DNA of 64,000 bases, taken from the NCBI GenBank assembly GCA_040218445.1, contig JAVJRK010000003.1, positions 129,175-193,174 on the forward strand. The letters run 5' to 3'. Each line of letters starts with the position of its first letter. The stretch's first letter is position 1. This document shows positions 43,610-52,422 of the stretch, piece by piece. The DNA comes from UBA1479 sp040218445. Lineage in GTDB: Bacteria > Pseudomonadota > Alphaproteobacteria > Rhodospirillales > Casp-alpha2. A program made the position numbers and the translations under genes. The notes beneath the pieces were generated by a model. The model was given only the letters and a program-made list of their open reading frames with translations, made no database searches and was not told the DNA's origin.

Positions 43610-44760
43610 GCCGCCACAGCCGCCTTTAAGGCATTTCGCATATCCTCGATAACGGGCTCCCACTTTCCCCGTTCGTGACATCTGAACAACCGCGCCGAAC
43701 TGTACCAAGGAGCGACTTGCGGATTGTCCAGGTCAAGATCGGGATAAATGCACCATCTCCAGTCCGGCACACGGTATGTCGGCAGCCAAAAGGGGCGGTT
43801 CATGGCTCCCGCCAGATTGGCCAATGCACTGTCGACCGCGATGACCATATCCAATTCCGCGATCAATGCCGCCGAAGCGCCCAAGGGATCATCAGACGCC
43901 ATGATGGCCTCGCCCAGATCAATCATTTCCGCCTCCTCGGAAGGCACTGCGATCTGATCCCGTCCATGCAACACCTGTAGTGAGTGGAAACCGACACCTG
44001 CCGCCCGTAAATCCTGGTCGGCCAGCAGGGGTTGCATCGCGGCAAGCGGAATGGACCGTTCAAAATCGCGTGCGTGTTCCGGATTTCCCTGCCAGCACAA
44101 TCCAACCTTGAACTGTCCTTTCAGGCGACCACGCCATTCATGTCGTACCGTGTCGTCCGCCGCAATATACGGAGCAGACGATATCGACAGAGCATCGGCA
44201 CCGAACAACCGCGGTAAGCAAAACATGTTTATCCGAGCATCACAGTCCGGCAAGGGATCATTCAATTCCCTTACGTCGGCGTCCGGCAACAGACGATGCC
44301 AAAAAGCGGCCGTGCCTTCATTGGCCTGAAAGCTGATTTTCCCCACCTGCCGGGCAACCCAGGGAAGGAAACGGGCCAGCAATATCGCATCCCCCAACCC
44401 CAGGTCGGAAAACACCAACAGATGACCATCGGGCATGGGATCACCCGTCCAATAAGGAGCATCCATTTTGGCGAACGGGCGGTGTGTGTAATAGGGAAGG
44501 TCCAGTCGGTGTTGCAACATGTCCCAAGCCGCATTGTAATTGCCTTTCAGCAATTCGAAAGAACCGACGCTATGCGCCGTTAAAGGGTGTAATGGAACCT
44601 GCCGCGCCAATTGACGAAACAGGACATCTGCCTCGAATAATTGGCCTTCATGCTGATGGACCGTGGCCCGTACCAAGGCGGACTTGAGCGTCTCCTGAAG
44701 ATCGGGGAAATCGGTAACAAGCATTCGTCTGGCGTTCTTCTCGTGTGCAGCGTTGGTCAC
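43606..44760 (-). CDS. TPR-like/GT9-like glycosyltransferase protein
   Basis: A 384-residue protein related to the one at 24291. A short helical-repeat N-terminus (about 1-100) precedes the GT-B-like domain with 'HLLVFSDLGLGDAILLARFL', 'KVGLCWQGNPEHARDFERSI' and 'LDMVIAVDSALANLAGAMNR'. The C-terminus 'YSSARLFRCHERGKWEPVIE' repeats the layout of the first protein. The start is a GTG at 44760; an internal ATG at 44724 is possible. It is a lone minus-strand gene between two plus-strand operons. Function is likely transfer of a sugar to an unidentified acceptor. Confidence 0.72.
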   Translation of the reverse strand: MTNAAHEKNARRMLVTDFPDLQETLKSALVRATVHQHEGQLFEADVLFRQLARQVPLHPLTAHSVGSFELLKGNYNAAWDMLQHRLDLPYYTHRPFAKMDAPYWTGDPMPDGHLLVFSDLGLGDAILLARFLPWVARQVGKISFQANEGTAAFWHRLLPDADVRELNDPLPDCDARINMFCLPRLFGADALSISSAPYIAADDTVRHEWRGRLKGQFKVGLCWQGNPEHARDFERSIPLAAMQPLLADQDLRAAGVGFHSLQVLHGRDQIAVPSEEAEMIDLGEAIMASDDPLGASAALIAELDMVIAVDSALANLAGAMNRPFWLPTYRVPDWRWCIYPDLDLDNPQVAPWYSSARLFRCHERGKWEPVIEDMRNALKAAVAA

Positions 44761-44870
44761 ATCGGACGGGTCGTCAGGATACCCTCACGGCGCAAGGTCG
44801 AAAATCCATATTCCTATGGATTCTACTTTGTGACCGGGATCACAGACGTCTCTCCCCACCAATGCGACGG

Positions 44871-44885
44871 TTAACATGCCTTTAA
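44871..44885. promoter_or_regulatory. CtrA-box match upstream of the epimerase gene
   Basis: TTAACATGCCTTTAA is an exact TTAA-N7-TTAA, the CtrA consensus of alphaproteobacteria. It lies 138 nt upstream of the ATG at 45023. A further GTTAAC at 44895 is nearby, and TATGCT at 44905 could be a -10. It suggests cell-cycle control of the second half of the sugar island. An exact match is expected by chance only about once per 65 kb at even base composition. Confidence 0.5.
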
Positions 44886-44976
44886 GAATTTAGGGTTAAC
44901 GTGCTATGCTAAGAGCCCGTGACCCCCCTTTTGATACGAGACATCAAGGATGATCGATCTCGTCAAATGGTCGGCA

Positions 44977-44997
44977 TGCTTCCGAGAAACGGAAGCA
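44977..44997 (+). other. Stable leader hairpin before the epimerase gene
   Basis: TGCTTCCG and CGGAAGCA form a perfect 8-bp stem with the loop AGAAA, 25 nt upstream of the ATG at 45023 and just before its ribosome binding site AGAGGAGAA. There is no T-run, so it is not a terminator. It may protect the mRNA 5' end or bind a regulator. Confidence 0.45.
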
Positions 44998-45022
44998 ACG
45001 GACTCAGAAAGAGGAGAATAGC

Positions 45023-46111
45023 ATGTCTACGATTCTGACTCCCAATAGTATCAAATCCGCGTTGAGCGGCGAACGCATTGCGTTGGTCGGCGGTGCCGGG
45101 TTCATCGGCCATAATCTTGCGTTGGGATTACGCGAGCATGGCGCCGGCGTTCTAATCGTTGACAACCTAATGCAGAATAATCTGCTGGCGAATATTTCGG
45201 ACAAGTCCATCGATCCGTTCCGCCGCGAACTGAATTTCAACTTCCTCCGCCAGCGGTTCGAAATGCTCCGCGATGCCGGTGTCGAAATTGCTAGCGCGGA
45301 TGCGCGCTCCATGCTCGACCTGGAAAACGCGTTGATGAAGTTCATGCCGACCAAGATCGTACACTTGGCTGCGATTTCCAGTGCTGTGGATGCCAAGAAA
45401 ATGCCGGGCCATTGTTTTGACCTGCAGCTGATCACCCTGCGCAATGTGCTTGAGTACACGCAATTGCATCCGGATGTGGTCAACCGCGTGGTGTTTATGA
45501 GCTCAAGCACCGTTTATGGCGACTTCAAGACCCAGACCGTTGATGAAAACGTTCGCCCGCAGCCTTACGGTATTTATGCCAACACCAAGTTCATGGGCGA
45601 ACGGTTGGTCCGCACCTATAACGACCAATACGGCCTGAATGTCGCCATTGTACGGCCATCGGCACTGTATGGTGAACGCTGCATCTCGCGACGCGTCAGC
45701 CAGGCCTTCATTGAAAATGCTCTGATGGGCAAGCCGCTGATGCTAGAAGGCGGCGGAGACGGACGCCTGGACTTCACCTACATCACAGACCTGGTGGATG
45801 GTATTGTGCGCTCGCTCGCCGTTGAAATGGCCCCGAAATCCTCCAATACCTTCAACATCACATTCGGCAATTCACGCTCGATCCTCGAACTGGCCAACAT
45901 CGTTAAGGACGTCGTGCCCTCGGCCGAACTTATCGAGGTTCCGCGCGACACCATTAAACCGATCCGCGGCACCCTATCGACCGAACGTGCCAAAGAGCAC
46001 CTAAACTTCGAAGCAAAATGGCCGCTCGAAACCGGATACCGCCGCTATTGCGAATGGTATGTGGAGCAATGGGAACGCGTTCAGGCTAAGATGGGCGCCA
46101 ATCTGGCCTAA
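45023..46111 (+). CDS. NAD-dependent sugar epimerase/dehydratase
   Basis: A 362-residue extended short-chain dehydrogenase. Motifs: 'ALVGGAGFIGHNLALGLREH' (NAD binding), 'VFMSSSTVYGDF' and the catalytic 'YGIYANTKF' (Tyr-x3-Lys). The strong ribosome binding site AGAGGAG fixes the start. It heads a run of eleven plus-strand genes up to 55893 with small gaps or overlaps, so it probably lies at the start of one operon. It acts on a nucleotide sugar, as a 4-epimerase or 4,6-dehydratase; the sequence alone does not decide which. Confidence 0.85.
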   Translation: MSTILTPNSIKSALSGERIALVGGAGFIGHNLALGLREHGAGVLIVDNLMQNNLLANISDKSIDPFRRELNFNFLRQRFEMLRDAGVEIASADARSMLDLENALMKFMPTKIVHLAAISSAVDAKKMPGHCFDLQLITLRNVLEYTQLHPDVVNRVVFMSSSTVYGDFKTQTVDENVRPQPYGIYANTKFMGERLVRTYNDQYGLNVAIVRPSALYGERCISRRVSQAFIENALMGKPLMLEGGGDGRLDFTYITDLVDGIVRSLAVEMAPKSSNTFNITFGNSRSILELANIVKDVVPSAELIEVPRDTIKPIRGTLSTERAKEHLNFEAKWPLETGYRRYCEWYVEQWERVQAKMGANLA

Positions 46112-46164
46112 CGCCAGGCAACCTTTCCTCTCGGGCCATTTGCCCGACTTGACCGACCGGAACC

Positions 46165-46794
46165 ATGATCGGGCCAATGATCGGGATTGTAGATTACGGC
46201 CTCGGCAACCTTACGTCGGTTGCCGGGGCCGTCTCCAAACTGGGATTCGAAGCAACCGTCACCAGCGACGCAACAGTCCTTGCCGCGGCGGATAAACTGA
46301 TCCTGCCCGGGGTCGGCGCTTTTCCCGACGGCATGGCCAACCTGGCCGAACGCGGATTGATTGACGTCCTGAACGACCTGGTCATCGGAAAGCGCAAACC
46401 GATCCTGGGCATTTGCCTGGGCTTTCAACTGTTGGGGGCCAGCAGCGAGGAATTCGGCCACACGGCCGGTCTGGGATGGATCGATGCTCCGGTCGCCCGC
46501 CTAACCCCGAATGATGCTGCTTTACGCGTTCCCCATGTCGGCTGGAACGATCTGACCCAGACCGCACCGGATTGCATTCTGTTCGACGGCATCGATGACG
46601 GGGCTCTGTTTTATTTCGTTCATACCTTCCGCATGGAAACACCGCCCGACGGATCGCAAATCGGCACTTGCGATTACGGCGGTGTGTTCACGGCAGCGGT
46701 ACAAAAAGGCAGCGTGTTCGGGACCCAGTTCCACCCGGAGAAAAGCCAACAGGCGGGCCTGACGCTTCTGGCTAATTTCCTGGAGAAGGCGTGA
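46165..46794 (+). CDS. hisH: HisH-type glutaminase (sugar amidotransferase subunit)
   Basis: A 209-residue class I glutamine amidotransferase. Cys84 in 'GICLGFQLLG' is the nucleophile, and 'FGTQFHPEKS' holds the His and Glu of the triad. An alternative start is the ATG at 46177. The gene is in a HisH-HisF-PP-loop amidotransferase group (as in P. aeruginosa WbpG/HisH2/HisF2), where it supplies ammonia through the HisF barrel to form an acetamidino sugar. It is therefore probably not for histidine synthesis. It overlaps the HisF gene (TGATG). Confidence 0.82.
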   Translation: MIGPMIGIVDYGLGNLTSVAGAVSKLGFEATVTSDATVLAAADKLILPGVGAFPDGMANLAERGLIDVLNDLVIGKRKPILGICLGFQLLGASSEEFGHTAGLGWIDAPVARLTPNDAALRVPHVGWNDLTQTAPDCILFDGIDDGALFYFVHTFRMETPPDGSQIGTCDYGGVFTAAVQKGSVFGTQFHPEKSQQAGLTLLANFLEKA

Positions 46795-47546
46795 TGCTGC
46801 GCAACCGCCTGATCACCGTATTGACCTTCAACAACGGCACGCTGTTCCGCACCAAGGTGTTCGAACCGGATTACCGCTATACCCACAACTTCGTCGATAG
46901 TTGGTCCGTGGACGAAATCGTCATGCTGGACGTAACTCGCGACCCCGGCGCCGATAAAAGTGCGTTCTACGAAGTCGTCACCCAATTCGCCAAGGAATGT
47001 TTCGTGCCCTTGGCGGTCGGTGGCGGCATCCGCACCCTCGACGACGCCAAGAAAATGATGGCGGTCGGCGGCGACAAGGTGGTCGTCAATTCAGGGGCGG
47101 TCGAGCGGCCGGAACTGATCACCGAAATCGCCGAAGCCTACGGCAGCCAATGCGTGGTGCTATCCATCGATGCCCGCAAGTCGGACAATCTGGACGGCGG
47201 CTATGAAGCCTTTTCCCATTGCGCAGCCCGTCCCATCGGCAAAACGCCTGATGCCTGGGCCCGCGAGGGCGAAAGCCTGGGTGCCGGAGAGATCATGATC
47301 ACCTCGGTCGAACGGGACGGCTCGCTTCAAGGCTACGACATCGAACTTTGCCGCCGCGTTACCGACGCCGTCACCGTACCGGTCCTGGGCATGGCCGGGG
47401 CTGGGAACTGGAAGCATTTTGTCGAAGGTGTGGAAAAAGGCGGCCTGTCCGCCGTATGCACGCAGAACATCTATCATTTCACGGAAACCTCCATCGCCAG
47501 CGCCAAGAAATTCATGGAAAAGAAAGGTATTCCGGTCAGGCTGTGA
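46794..47546 (+). CDS. hisF: HisF-like subunit, cyclase-site Asp lost
   Basis: A 250-residue TIM barrel of the HisF family. The position of the first catalytic Asp of true HisF ('CLDVKDG', Asp11) reads 'VLTFNNG', so Asp11 is replaced by Thr, while the second, 'VVLSIDARK', is kept. Loss of the cyclase residue fits a barrel used only as an ammonia conduit from HisH. 'LAVGGGIRTLDDAKKMM' and 'VEKGGLSAVCT' are phosphate-site regions. The start overlaps the HisH stop. The partner is the PP-loop enzyme at 47631. Confidence 0.84.
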   Translation: MLRNRLITVLTFNNGTLFRTKVFEPDYRYTHNFVDSWSVDEIVMLDVTRDPGADKSAFYEVVTQFAKECFVPLAVGGGIRTLDDAKKMMAVGGDKVVVNSGAVERPELITEIAEAYGSQCVVLSIDARKSDNLDGGYEAFSHCAARPIGKTPDAWAREGESLGAGEIMITSVERDGSLQGYDIELCRRVTDAVTVPVLGMAGAGNWKHFVEGVEKGGLSAVCTQNIYHFTETSIASAKKFMEKKGIPVRL

Positions 47547-47630
47547 GCGCCGGAATTCAACCGGCTTCGGGATGATGGGAATGCCCGGGAACACGGCTCC
47601 GGGTTACTCGCCGGGAATTACTGGGAAGAC

Positions 47631-48740
47631 ATGGTAAAATACTGCAAAACCTGCCTGATGCCGGATACCCGGCCGCGGATCGTTTTTGATGATGGCGGCG
47701 TGTGCAACGCCTGTCACACGGCGGCCGCAAAGAAAGACATCGATTGGGATGCTCGGCGTGCCGAGTTTCTTGATTATGTCGAGAAATTCCGCCCCAAAGA
47801 CGGCCCCTACGATTGCATCGTGCCTTGGTCCGGCGGCAAGGATTCCAGTGCCATTGCCTGGAAGCTCAAGTTCGAATTCGGCCTGAACCCCTTGCTTGTC
47901 ACCTTTTCACCGCTAATGCCCAATGACGTCGCCGTTCATAACCGCGAGGAAATGATCAGAGCCGGTTTTGATCATCTGATGGTCCGCGCCAATCAGAAAG
48001 TTTCACGCCATTTGTCACGCCGTTTTTTCATCGAACGCGGCGACCCGAAAATTCATTGGAACGCCGGCGTCAATTCCGTGCCGGTCCAAACCGCCGTGAA
48101 CTATAAAGTCCCCCTGATCTTCTATGCGGAACACGGTGAAAGCGAATACGGCGGGCGGGTTCTGTCGGAAGAACACCGCAAAATCCGTGATTTCGCCGAG
48201 GTCCTGGAACATCAAATCGGCGACGACCCCTACAACTGGATGGACGAGGTGGTCGATGAAAAGGATCTTGCCCCATATGTCTACCCGGACCTGGAGCAAG
48301 TCGAGGAAATCGGCGTCAAGGCGCTCTATTTCGCCTATTTCTTCCGCTGGTCGATGAAGGAAAACTACGACTACATCAAGGACAAGATCGATTTCCGGTT
48401 GGCGGAAAACGGCCGCACGGACGGCACCTTCACCAATTTCGACAGCCTGGATGACAAAATCGACAATCTTTACTACCACATGCAGTTCATCAAGTTCGGC
48501 TTCGGTCGCGCCGTGCGCGACGCCTGCCGGATGATCCAGAACAACCAAATGACCCGCGAGGAGGGGTTGGAACTGGCACGCAAGTACGACGCCGAGTTTC
48601 CCAAGACCTTCCATGACGAGCACCTTGACTACCTGAGCCTGTCAGAAGCCGAGTTCGTTGAGACCATCGACAAACACCGCGATCCGCAGATCTGGAATAA
48701 ACGCGGCAACGAATGGGCCCTGAAAGTTCCTGTGGAATAG
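47631..48740 (+). CDS. N-acetyl sugar amidotransferase (WbpG/PseA-like)
   Basis: A 369-residue PP-loop enzyme. 'VPWSGGKDSSAIAWKL' (about residue 64) binds ATP. The N-terminal cysteines 'YCKTCLMPDTRP' and 'CNACHTA' probably form a zinc site. This family turns an N-acetyl group into an acetamidino group using ammonia from a HisH/HisF pair, as in WbpG of O5 polysaccharide and PseA of Campylobacter. The two preceding genes supply that ammonia. With a NeuB gene at 36194, a 5-acetamidino nonulosonate is one possible product. Confidence 0.86.
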   Translation: MVKYCKTCLMPDTRPRIVFDDGGVCNACHTAAAKKDIDWDARRAEFLDYVEKFRPKDGPYDCIVPWSGGKDSSAIAWKLKFEFGLNPLLVTFSPLMPNDVAVHNREEMIRAGFDHLMVRANQKVSRHLSRRFFIERGDPKIHWNAGVNSVPVQTAVNYKVPLIFYAEHGESEYGGRVLSEEHRKIRDFAEVLEHQIGDDPYNWMDEVVDEKDLAPYVYPDLEQVEEIGVKALYFAYFFRWSMKENYDYIKDKIDFRLAENGRTDGTFTNFDSLDDKIDNLYYHMQFIKFGFGRAVRDACRMIQNNQMTREEGLELARKYDAEFPKTFHDEHLDYLSLSEAEFVETIDKHRDPQIWNKRGNEWALKVPVE

Positions 48741-48762
48741 GCGTCAGCACGGAGACCCGGCC

Positions 48763-49662
48763 ATGCAAAATTATCCTTGCGACCTATGCAAAAGTGACGA
48801 CTTGGCCGAAATCACCTGTGCACCGACCTATATGGCGGGCCGGTCGCTGCATGTTTGTAAATCCTGCGGCATGGTGCAGGTTGCCCATCGCAAGACCCCG
48901 GAAGAAATCAAAGCCGCCTGGGCGGACGAGATGTACCGCGCAGACGAAAAAACGCGCCTGTCCGATACCACCTATACGGCCCGCATGCCCGCCGTTCATG
49001 CCCGCCAGACCTTCGCCGCCGACTTCATAGACGAAGCCGTCTCGTTCCGAGGCAAAAGCATTTGTGACTTGGGTGCGGGCGAAGGCGACTTCCTGGAGAT
49101 GCTCCAATCGGAAGAGTACGGCGCCGCTGAGGTGTTCGCGATCGAACCTTCCCACGCCAACTGCCGCATTCTGGATGAACGCGGGATCGCCAATTTTATC
49201 GGCATTGCCGAAGAATATGTGGACCAGATCAGTGACCACGAAGGAACCTTTGACGTCGTGACCATCATCTGGACGCTGGAAAATTGCCATTCGGCCAGCG
49301 ACGTCATGGATGCGGCCTGGCGCCTATGCAAACCCGGCGGCCATGTCGCCGTGGCCACGGGATCGCGCATCCAGGTACCGTTCAAGAAGCCGCTGCAATA
49401 CTACATCGGCCCCAATGCCGACGTGCATCCCTATCATTTCTCGGCCCGCACCCTTGAAGGCTACATGGCCCAGGCCGGATTCAAAAAAACCGACGTCAAT
49501 CGTTTCATCGACTCAGATTATCTTGTCATGGTCGGCACAAAGACTGACCGATCGGCCCCCATTACCTGGGAAGGTGATAACGCCATGGCAGTGCTCGGGT
49601 TCTTCGAGCGTTGGGACAGGGAAACACGTGGCTTCTACATGGAAGACGGACCCAACCCATGA
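48763..49662 (+). CDS. Class I methyltransferase with zinc-ribbon N-terminus
   Basis: A 299-residue protein. Residues about 5-45 contain paired cysteines ('CDLCKSDD', 'CKSCGM') as in zinc-binding sugar C-methyltransferases. Motif I is 'ICDLGAGEGDFLEML' (about 105). 'FDVVTIIWTLENC' is the central strand region and 'LCKPGGHVAVAT' the post-motif. It could be a sugar C- or O-methyltransferase. It overlaps the acetyltransferase gene by 4 nt. Confidence 0.8.
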   Translation: MQNYPCDLCKSDDLAEITCAPTYMAGRSLHVCKSCGMVQVAHRKTPEEIKAAWADEMYRADEKTRLSDTTYTARMPAVHARQTFAADFIDEAVSFRGKSICDLGAGEGDFLEMLQSEEYGAAEVFAIEPSHANCRILDERGIANFIGIAEEYVDQISDHEGTFDVVTIIWTLENCHSASDVMDAAWRLCKPGGHVAVATGSRIQVPFKKPLQYYIGPNADVHPYHFSARTLEGYMAQAGFKKTDVNRFIDSDYLVMVGTKTDRSAPITWEGDNAMAVLGFFERWDRETRGFYMEDGPNP

Positions 49663-50414
49663 TCGCCGCCGGGGCCGCACCGACCGCCGCCCTCGACTGC
49701 CGGGAACAGGCATTTGAAACCGGGATCGCGGGCCTTCCCGTGGCCAAGCTGACGCTACCCGATCATGATGACGGCATTGCCCCGGCGCTTACCGGTCTTC
49801 AACAATCCTGGCGCGAACAAGGTATCTGGCTGGTTTCCTGCCGAGTACCGGCCAACCGATCATCTGTCATTCAAGAACTTGAAAATATTGATTTTTCAGC
49901 GATTGAAACGCTGGTTACCTTCTTCCAGAAAGTCCGTCCGACACGTGATCTGATCGCCCAAACGGGACTTGCCCGCACCGATGAAATTGAAACCTGCGTG
50001 GATCTGGCATTGGGTGCGTTTACCTATGATCGCCTGCATCGCGACAAGCGCGTTCCCGATCGCATCGCCGATGCCATCCGTGCAGCCTGGGTGCGGAACG
50101 ACATCGCCGGCCGGGCCGCAGCCCCCCTGGTGGCCCGCATCGACGGTCGTGTTGCCGGATTCAACCTGTGCCTGAAGGCCGACCGCACCGCCGTCATCGA
50201 CCTGATCGCGGTTGCATCGGATTTTCGCTGCCAGGGACTGGCCGGCCAGATGATCGAGGCGGCCTTCCATCATTTCGGCGATGCCATCGACGGCATTCGC
50301 GTCGGCACGCAGGAAGACAACACGGCCTCCATCAAGCTTTATGAAAGTGCGGGGTTTGAGGTTGAGACCCGACAGGTGACCCTCCATTGGGTCAATCCCG
50401 AGATCACACCATGA
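49659..50414 (+). CDS. GNAT-family sugar N-acetyltransferase
   Basis: A 251-residue protein with a C-terminal GNAT domain (about 110-245). 'IDLIAVASDFRCQGLAGQMI' contains the acetyl-CoA loop 'RCQGLAG', and 'VRVGTQEDNTASIKLYESAG' (approximate) the classic final helix. The N-terminal half resembles WecD/RffC-type enzymes, which acetylate a 4-amino sugar. The start at 49659 overlaps the methyltransferase stop (ATGA); the same arrangement joins it to the next gene. Confidence 0.78.
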   Translation: MIAAGAAPTAALDCREQAFETGIAGLPVAKLTLPDHDDGIAPALTGLQQSWREQGIWLVSCRVPANRSSVIQELENIDFSAIETLVTFFQKVRPTRDLIAQTGLARTDEIETCVDLALGAFTYDRLHRDKRVPDRIADAIRAAWVRNDIAGRAAAPLVARIDGRVAGFNLCLKADRTAVIDLIAVASDFRCQGLAGQMIEAAFHHFGDAIDGIRVGTQEDNTASIKLYESAGFEVETRQVTLHWVNPEITP

Positions 50415-51130
50415 CGACCGGGATCGTCATTTTCGCACGGCTTGATTCCTCGCGCCTGCCGGGCAAGGTCCTGATGCCGCTGGCAGACGCACCCATGCTG
50501 GACTGGACCCTACAGCGTTGCCGGGCGGCGGGACTGCCCGTGATGCTGGCGACCACCGACCGCGACCTTGATGCTCCCATCGCCGATTTCGCGGCTGCAG
50601 CCGACCTGCACATCTATCGCGGCGATACCAACGATGTTCTCGGCCGCGCCCTGGGTGCCGCGCGGGCTTTCGGGCTGAAAACTTTGATCCGCATTTCCGG
50701 CGACAGCCCGTTCATCGACCCCGCCGTGATCCAAGCCGTGGCCGACGTTCATGCCCGCGAAACCCCGGACCTGACGACCAACGTCTTTCCCCGGACCTTC
50801 CCGCCCGGCATCAGTGCAGAAGCCATTCCCACCTTCACCCTGGAACGTCTGGACGCCGAAGCGGCCAGCGCGCATTACCGCGAACACGTGACGCTCTATG
50901 CCTATGAAAATCCGGGGAATTTCCGCATTATTAACGTTCCGGCAAGCGGGTCCGATTATACGGAAGACGGCCATAAGGACCTGCATCTGGCCGTGGACAC
51001 GCAGGAAGATTACGTACGGGCGGACTGGGTTGCCCGGCATCTTCCGTCCAGGGATACAGGCCTTGACCAAATCGCCCGCCTGGCGCGGGACTATGAAATG
51101 AAGGCATCCGACGAAGGAACTACGGCATGA
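50411..51130 (+). CDS. SpsF-like cytidylyltransferase (second copy)
   Basis: A 239-residue nucleotidyltransferase with intact loop 'ARLDSSRLPGKVL' at the N-terminus and 'RISGDSPFIDPAVI' (metal site). It overlaps the acetyltransferase upstream and the aminotransferase downstream by 4 nt. It is likely to activate a sugar acid with CTP. With copies at 40729 and 52423 there are three such enzymes in the island, so at least two different sugars, or a specialised division of labour, are probable. Confidence 0.82.
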   Translation: MTTGIVIFARLDSSRLPGKVLMPLADAPMLDWTLQRCRAAGLPVMLATTDRDLDAPIADFAAAADLHIYRGDTNDVLGRALGAARAFGLKTLIRISGDSPFIDPAVIQAVADVHARETPDLTTNVFPRTFPPGISAEAIPTFTLERLDAEAASAHYREHVTLYAYENPGNFRIINVPASGSDYTEDGHKDLHLAVDTQEDYVRADWVARHLPSRDTGLDQIARLARDYEMKASDEGTTA

Positions 51131-52419
51131 GCGAATTGGCGCTCCTTGGCGGCAAACCGGTGATTACGGGCGACCTTCCGCCCTATCCCTCCATGGGTCA
51201 GGCGGAGCAGAACGCCGTGCGCGATGTCGTGGCGTCAGGTTGTCTATCCGGTTTCTTCGGCTCCCCAGGTCCGGAATTCCTGGGCGGCCCGAAAGTCCGC
51301 GAATTCGAAGCCGCCTGGGCCGAACGTTTCGGCACGAAGCATGCCGTCAGCGTCAATTCCAACACGTCCGGGCTGTTCGCCGCCATGGGTGCGATCGGCC
51401 TTTCCCCCGGCGACGAAGTCATCGTGCCGCCCTGGACCATGTCGGCAACCGTGGTATCGCCGCTGATCTACGGCGGCATTCCCGTATTCGCCGATGTCGA
51501 GGACGAAACCTTCTGCATCGATCCGGAAAAAGTTGCGGCGCAGATCACGCCCAAAACCCGCGCCATCGTCGCGGTTAACCTATTTGGTCACCCAGCCCGC
51601 ATGGCAGAGCTACGCCAACTGGCCGACGCCCATGACATATACTTGATCGAAGACAATGCGCAGGCCCCGCTGGGTATGGAAAACGGCCGGGCCACGGGCA
51701 CGATCGGCCATATCGGTATCGCCAGCCTGAATTTCCACAAACACATCCACACCGGTGAAGGCGGTGTTTGCGTCACCGACGATGATGACCTGGCCAAGCG
51801 CCTGCAATTGATCCGCAACCATGCGGAAAACGTCGCCCTGCACGAAGGCGTGGACGATCTGATCAATATGGTCGGGTTCAACTTTCGCATGACGGAGTTG
51901 TCGGCCGCCGTCGGCCTGGTACAGCTTGGCGATGTCGAACGCCATGTCTCGGCCCGCGAACGTCTGGCGGAGAAACTTTCCGCAGGAACCCATGATCTGG
52001 ATGGCTGGACCGTTCCCGTCGTGCGCGAGGGCTGCCGCCATAACTACTATGTCTGGCTGGTCAAATACGATGAAGCCCAGGTCGGGGTCAGCCGCGAACT
52101 GTTCTGCAAAGCGCTGAATGCCGAAGGTTTTCCCAACTTCCCGGCCTATCTGCCGCCGCTTTACCGTCTGCCCCTGTTCAAACGGCGCACGGCCATCGGT
52201 CGCGAAGGCTGGCCCTTTACTCTTACCGACCGCACCTATGAGGAAGGCCAATGCCCCGTCACCGAACGGCTGCATGAAAAGGAAGCGATCCTGTTCGAAC
52301 CCTGCGCCTATGACGTGGATGATGCGCTTGCTGACCAGATGATTGAAGCGATCCGCAAGGTGCACGCCCATCGCGCCGACCTGAACGCAGTCGCCGGCAA
52401 ACCGACAACCGAGGTCTGA
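51127..52419 (+). CDS. DegT/DnrJ/EryC1 PLP-dependent sugar aminotransferase (module B)
   Basis: A 430-residue aminotransferase. Lys205 in 'SLNFHKHIHTGEGG' is the PLP lysine, and 'YLIEDNAQAPLG' the cofactor Asp region. It is longer than module A's copy at 42461 (382 aa) and clearly different in sequence, with an extended N-terminus and C-terminus. It sits between two SpsF-like genes. It should aminate a keto sugar. Confidence 0.86.
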   Translation: MSELALLGGKPVITGDLPPYPSMGQAEQNAVRDVVASGCLSGFFGSPGPEFLGGPKVREFEAAWAERFGTKHAVSVNSNTSGLFAAMGAIGLSPGDEVIVPPWTMSATVVSPLIYGGIPVFADVEDETFCIDPEKVAAQITPKTRAIVAVNLFGHPARMAELRQLADAHDIYLIEDNAQAPLGMENGRATGTIGHIGIASLNFHKHIHTGEGGVCVTDDDDLAKRLQLIRNHAENVALHEGVDDLINMVGFNFRMTELSAAVGLVQLGDVERHVSARERLAEKLSAGTHDLDGWTVPVVREGCRHNYYVWLVKYDEAQVGVSRELFCKALNAEGFPNFPAYLPPLYRLPLFKRRTAIGREGWPFTLTDRTYEEGQCPVTERLHEKEAILFEPCAYDVDDALADQMIEAIRKVHAHRADLNAVAGKPTTEV

Positions 52420-52422
52420 GCC

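Noticed and set aside
46165..47546. Histidine biosynthesis genes hisH and hisF
   Set aside because: HisF lacks Asp11 and both sit beside a PP-loop sugar amidotransferase; an acetamidino-sugar role fits better.
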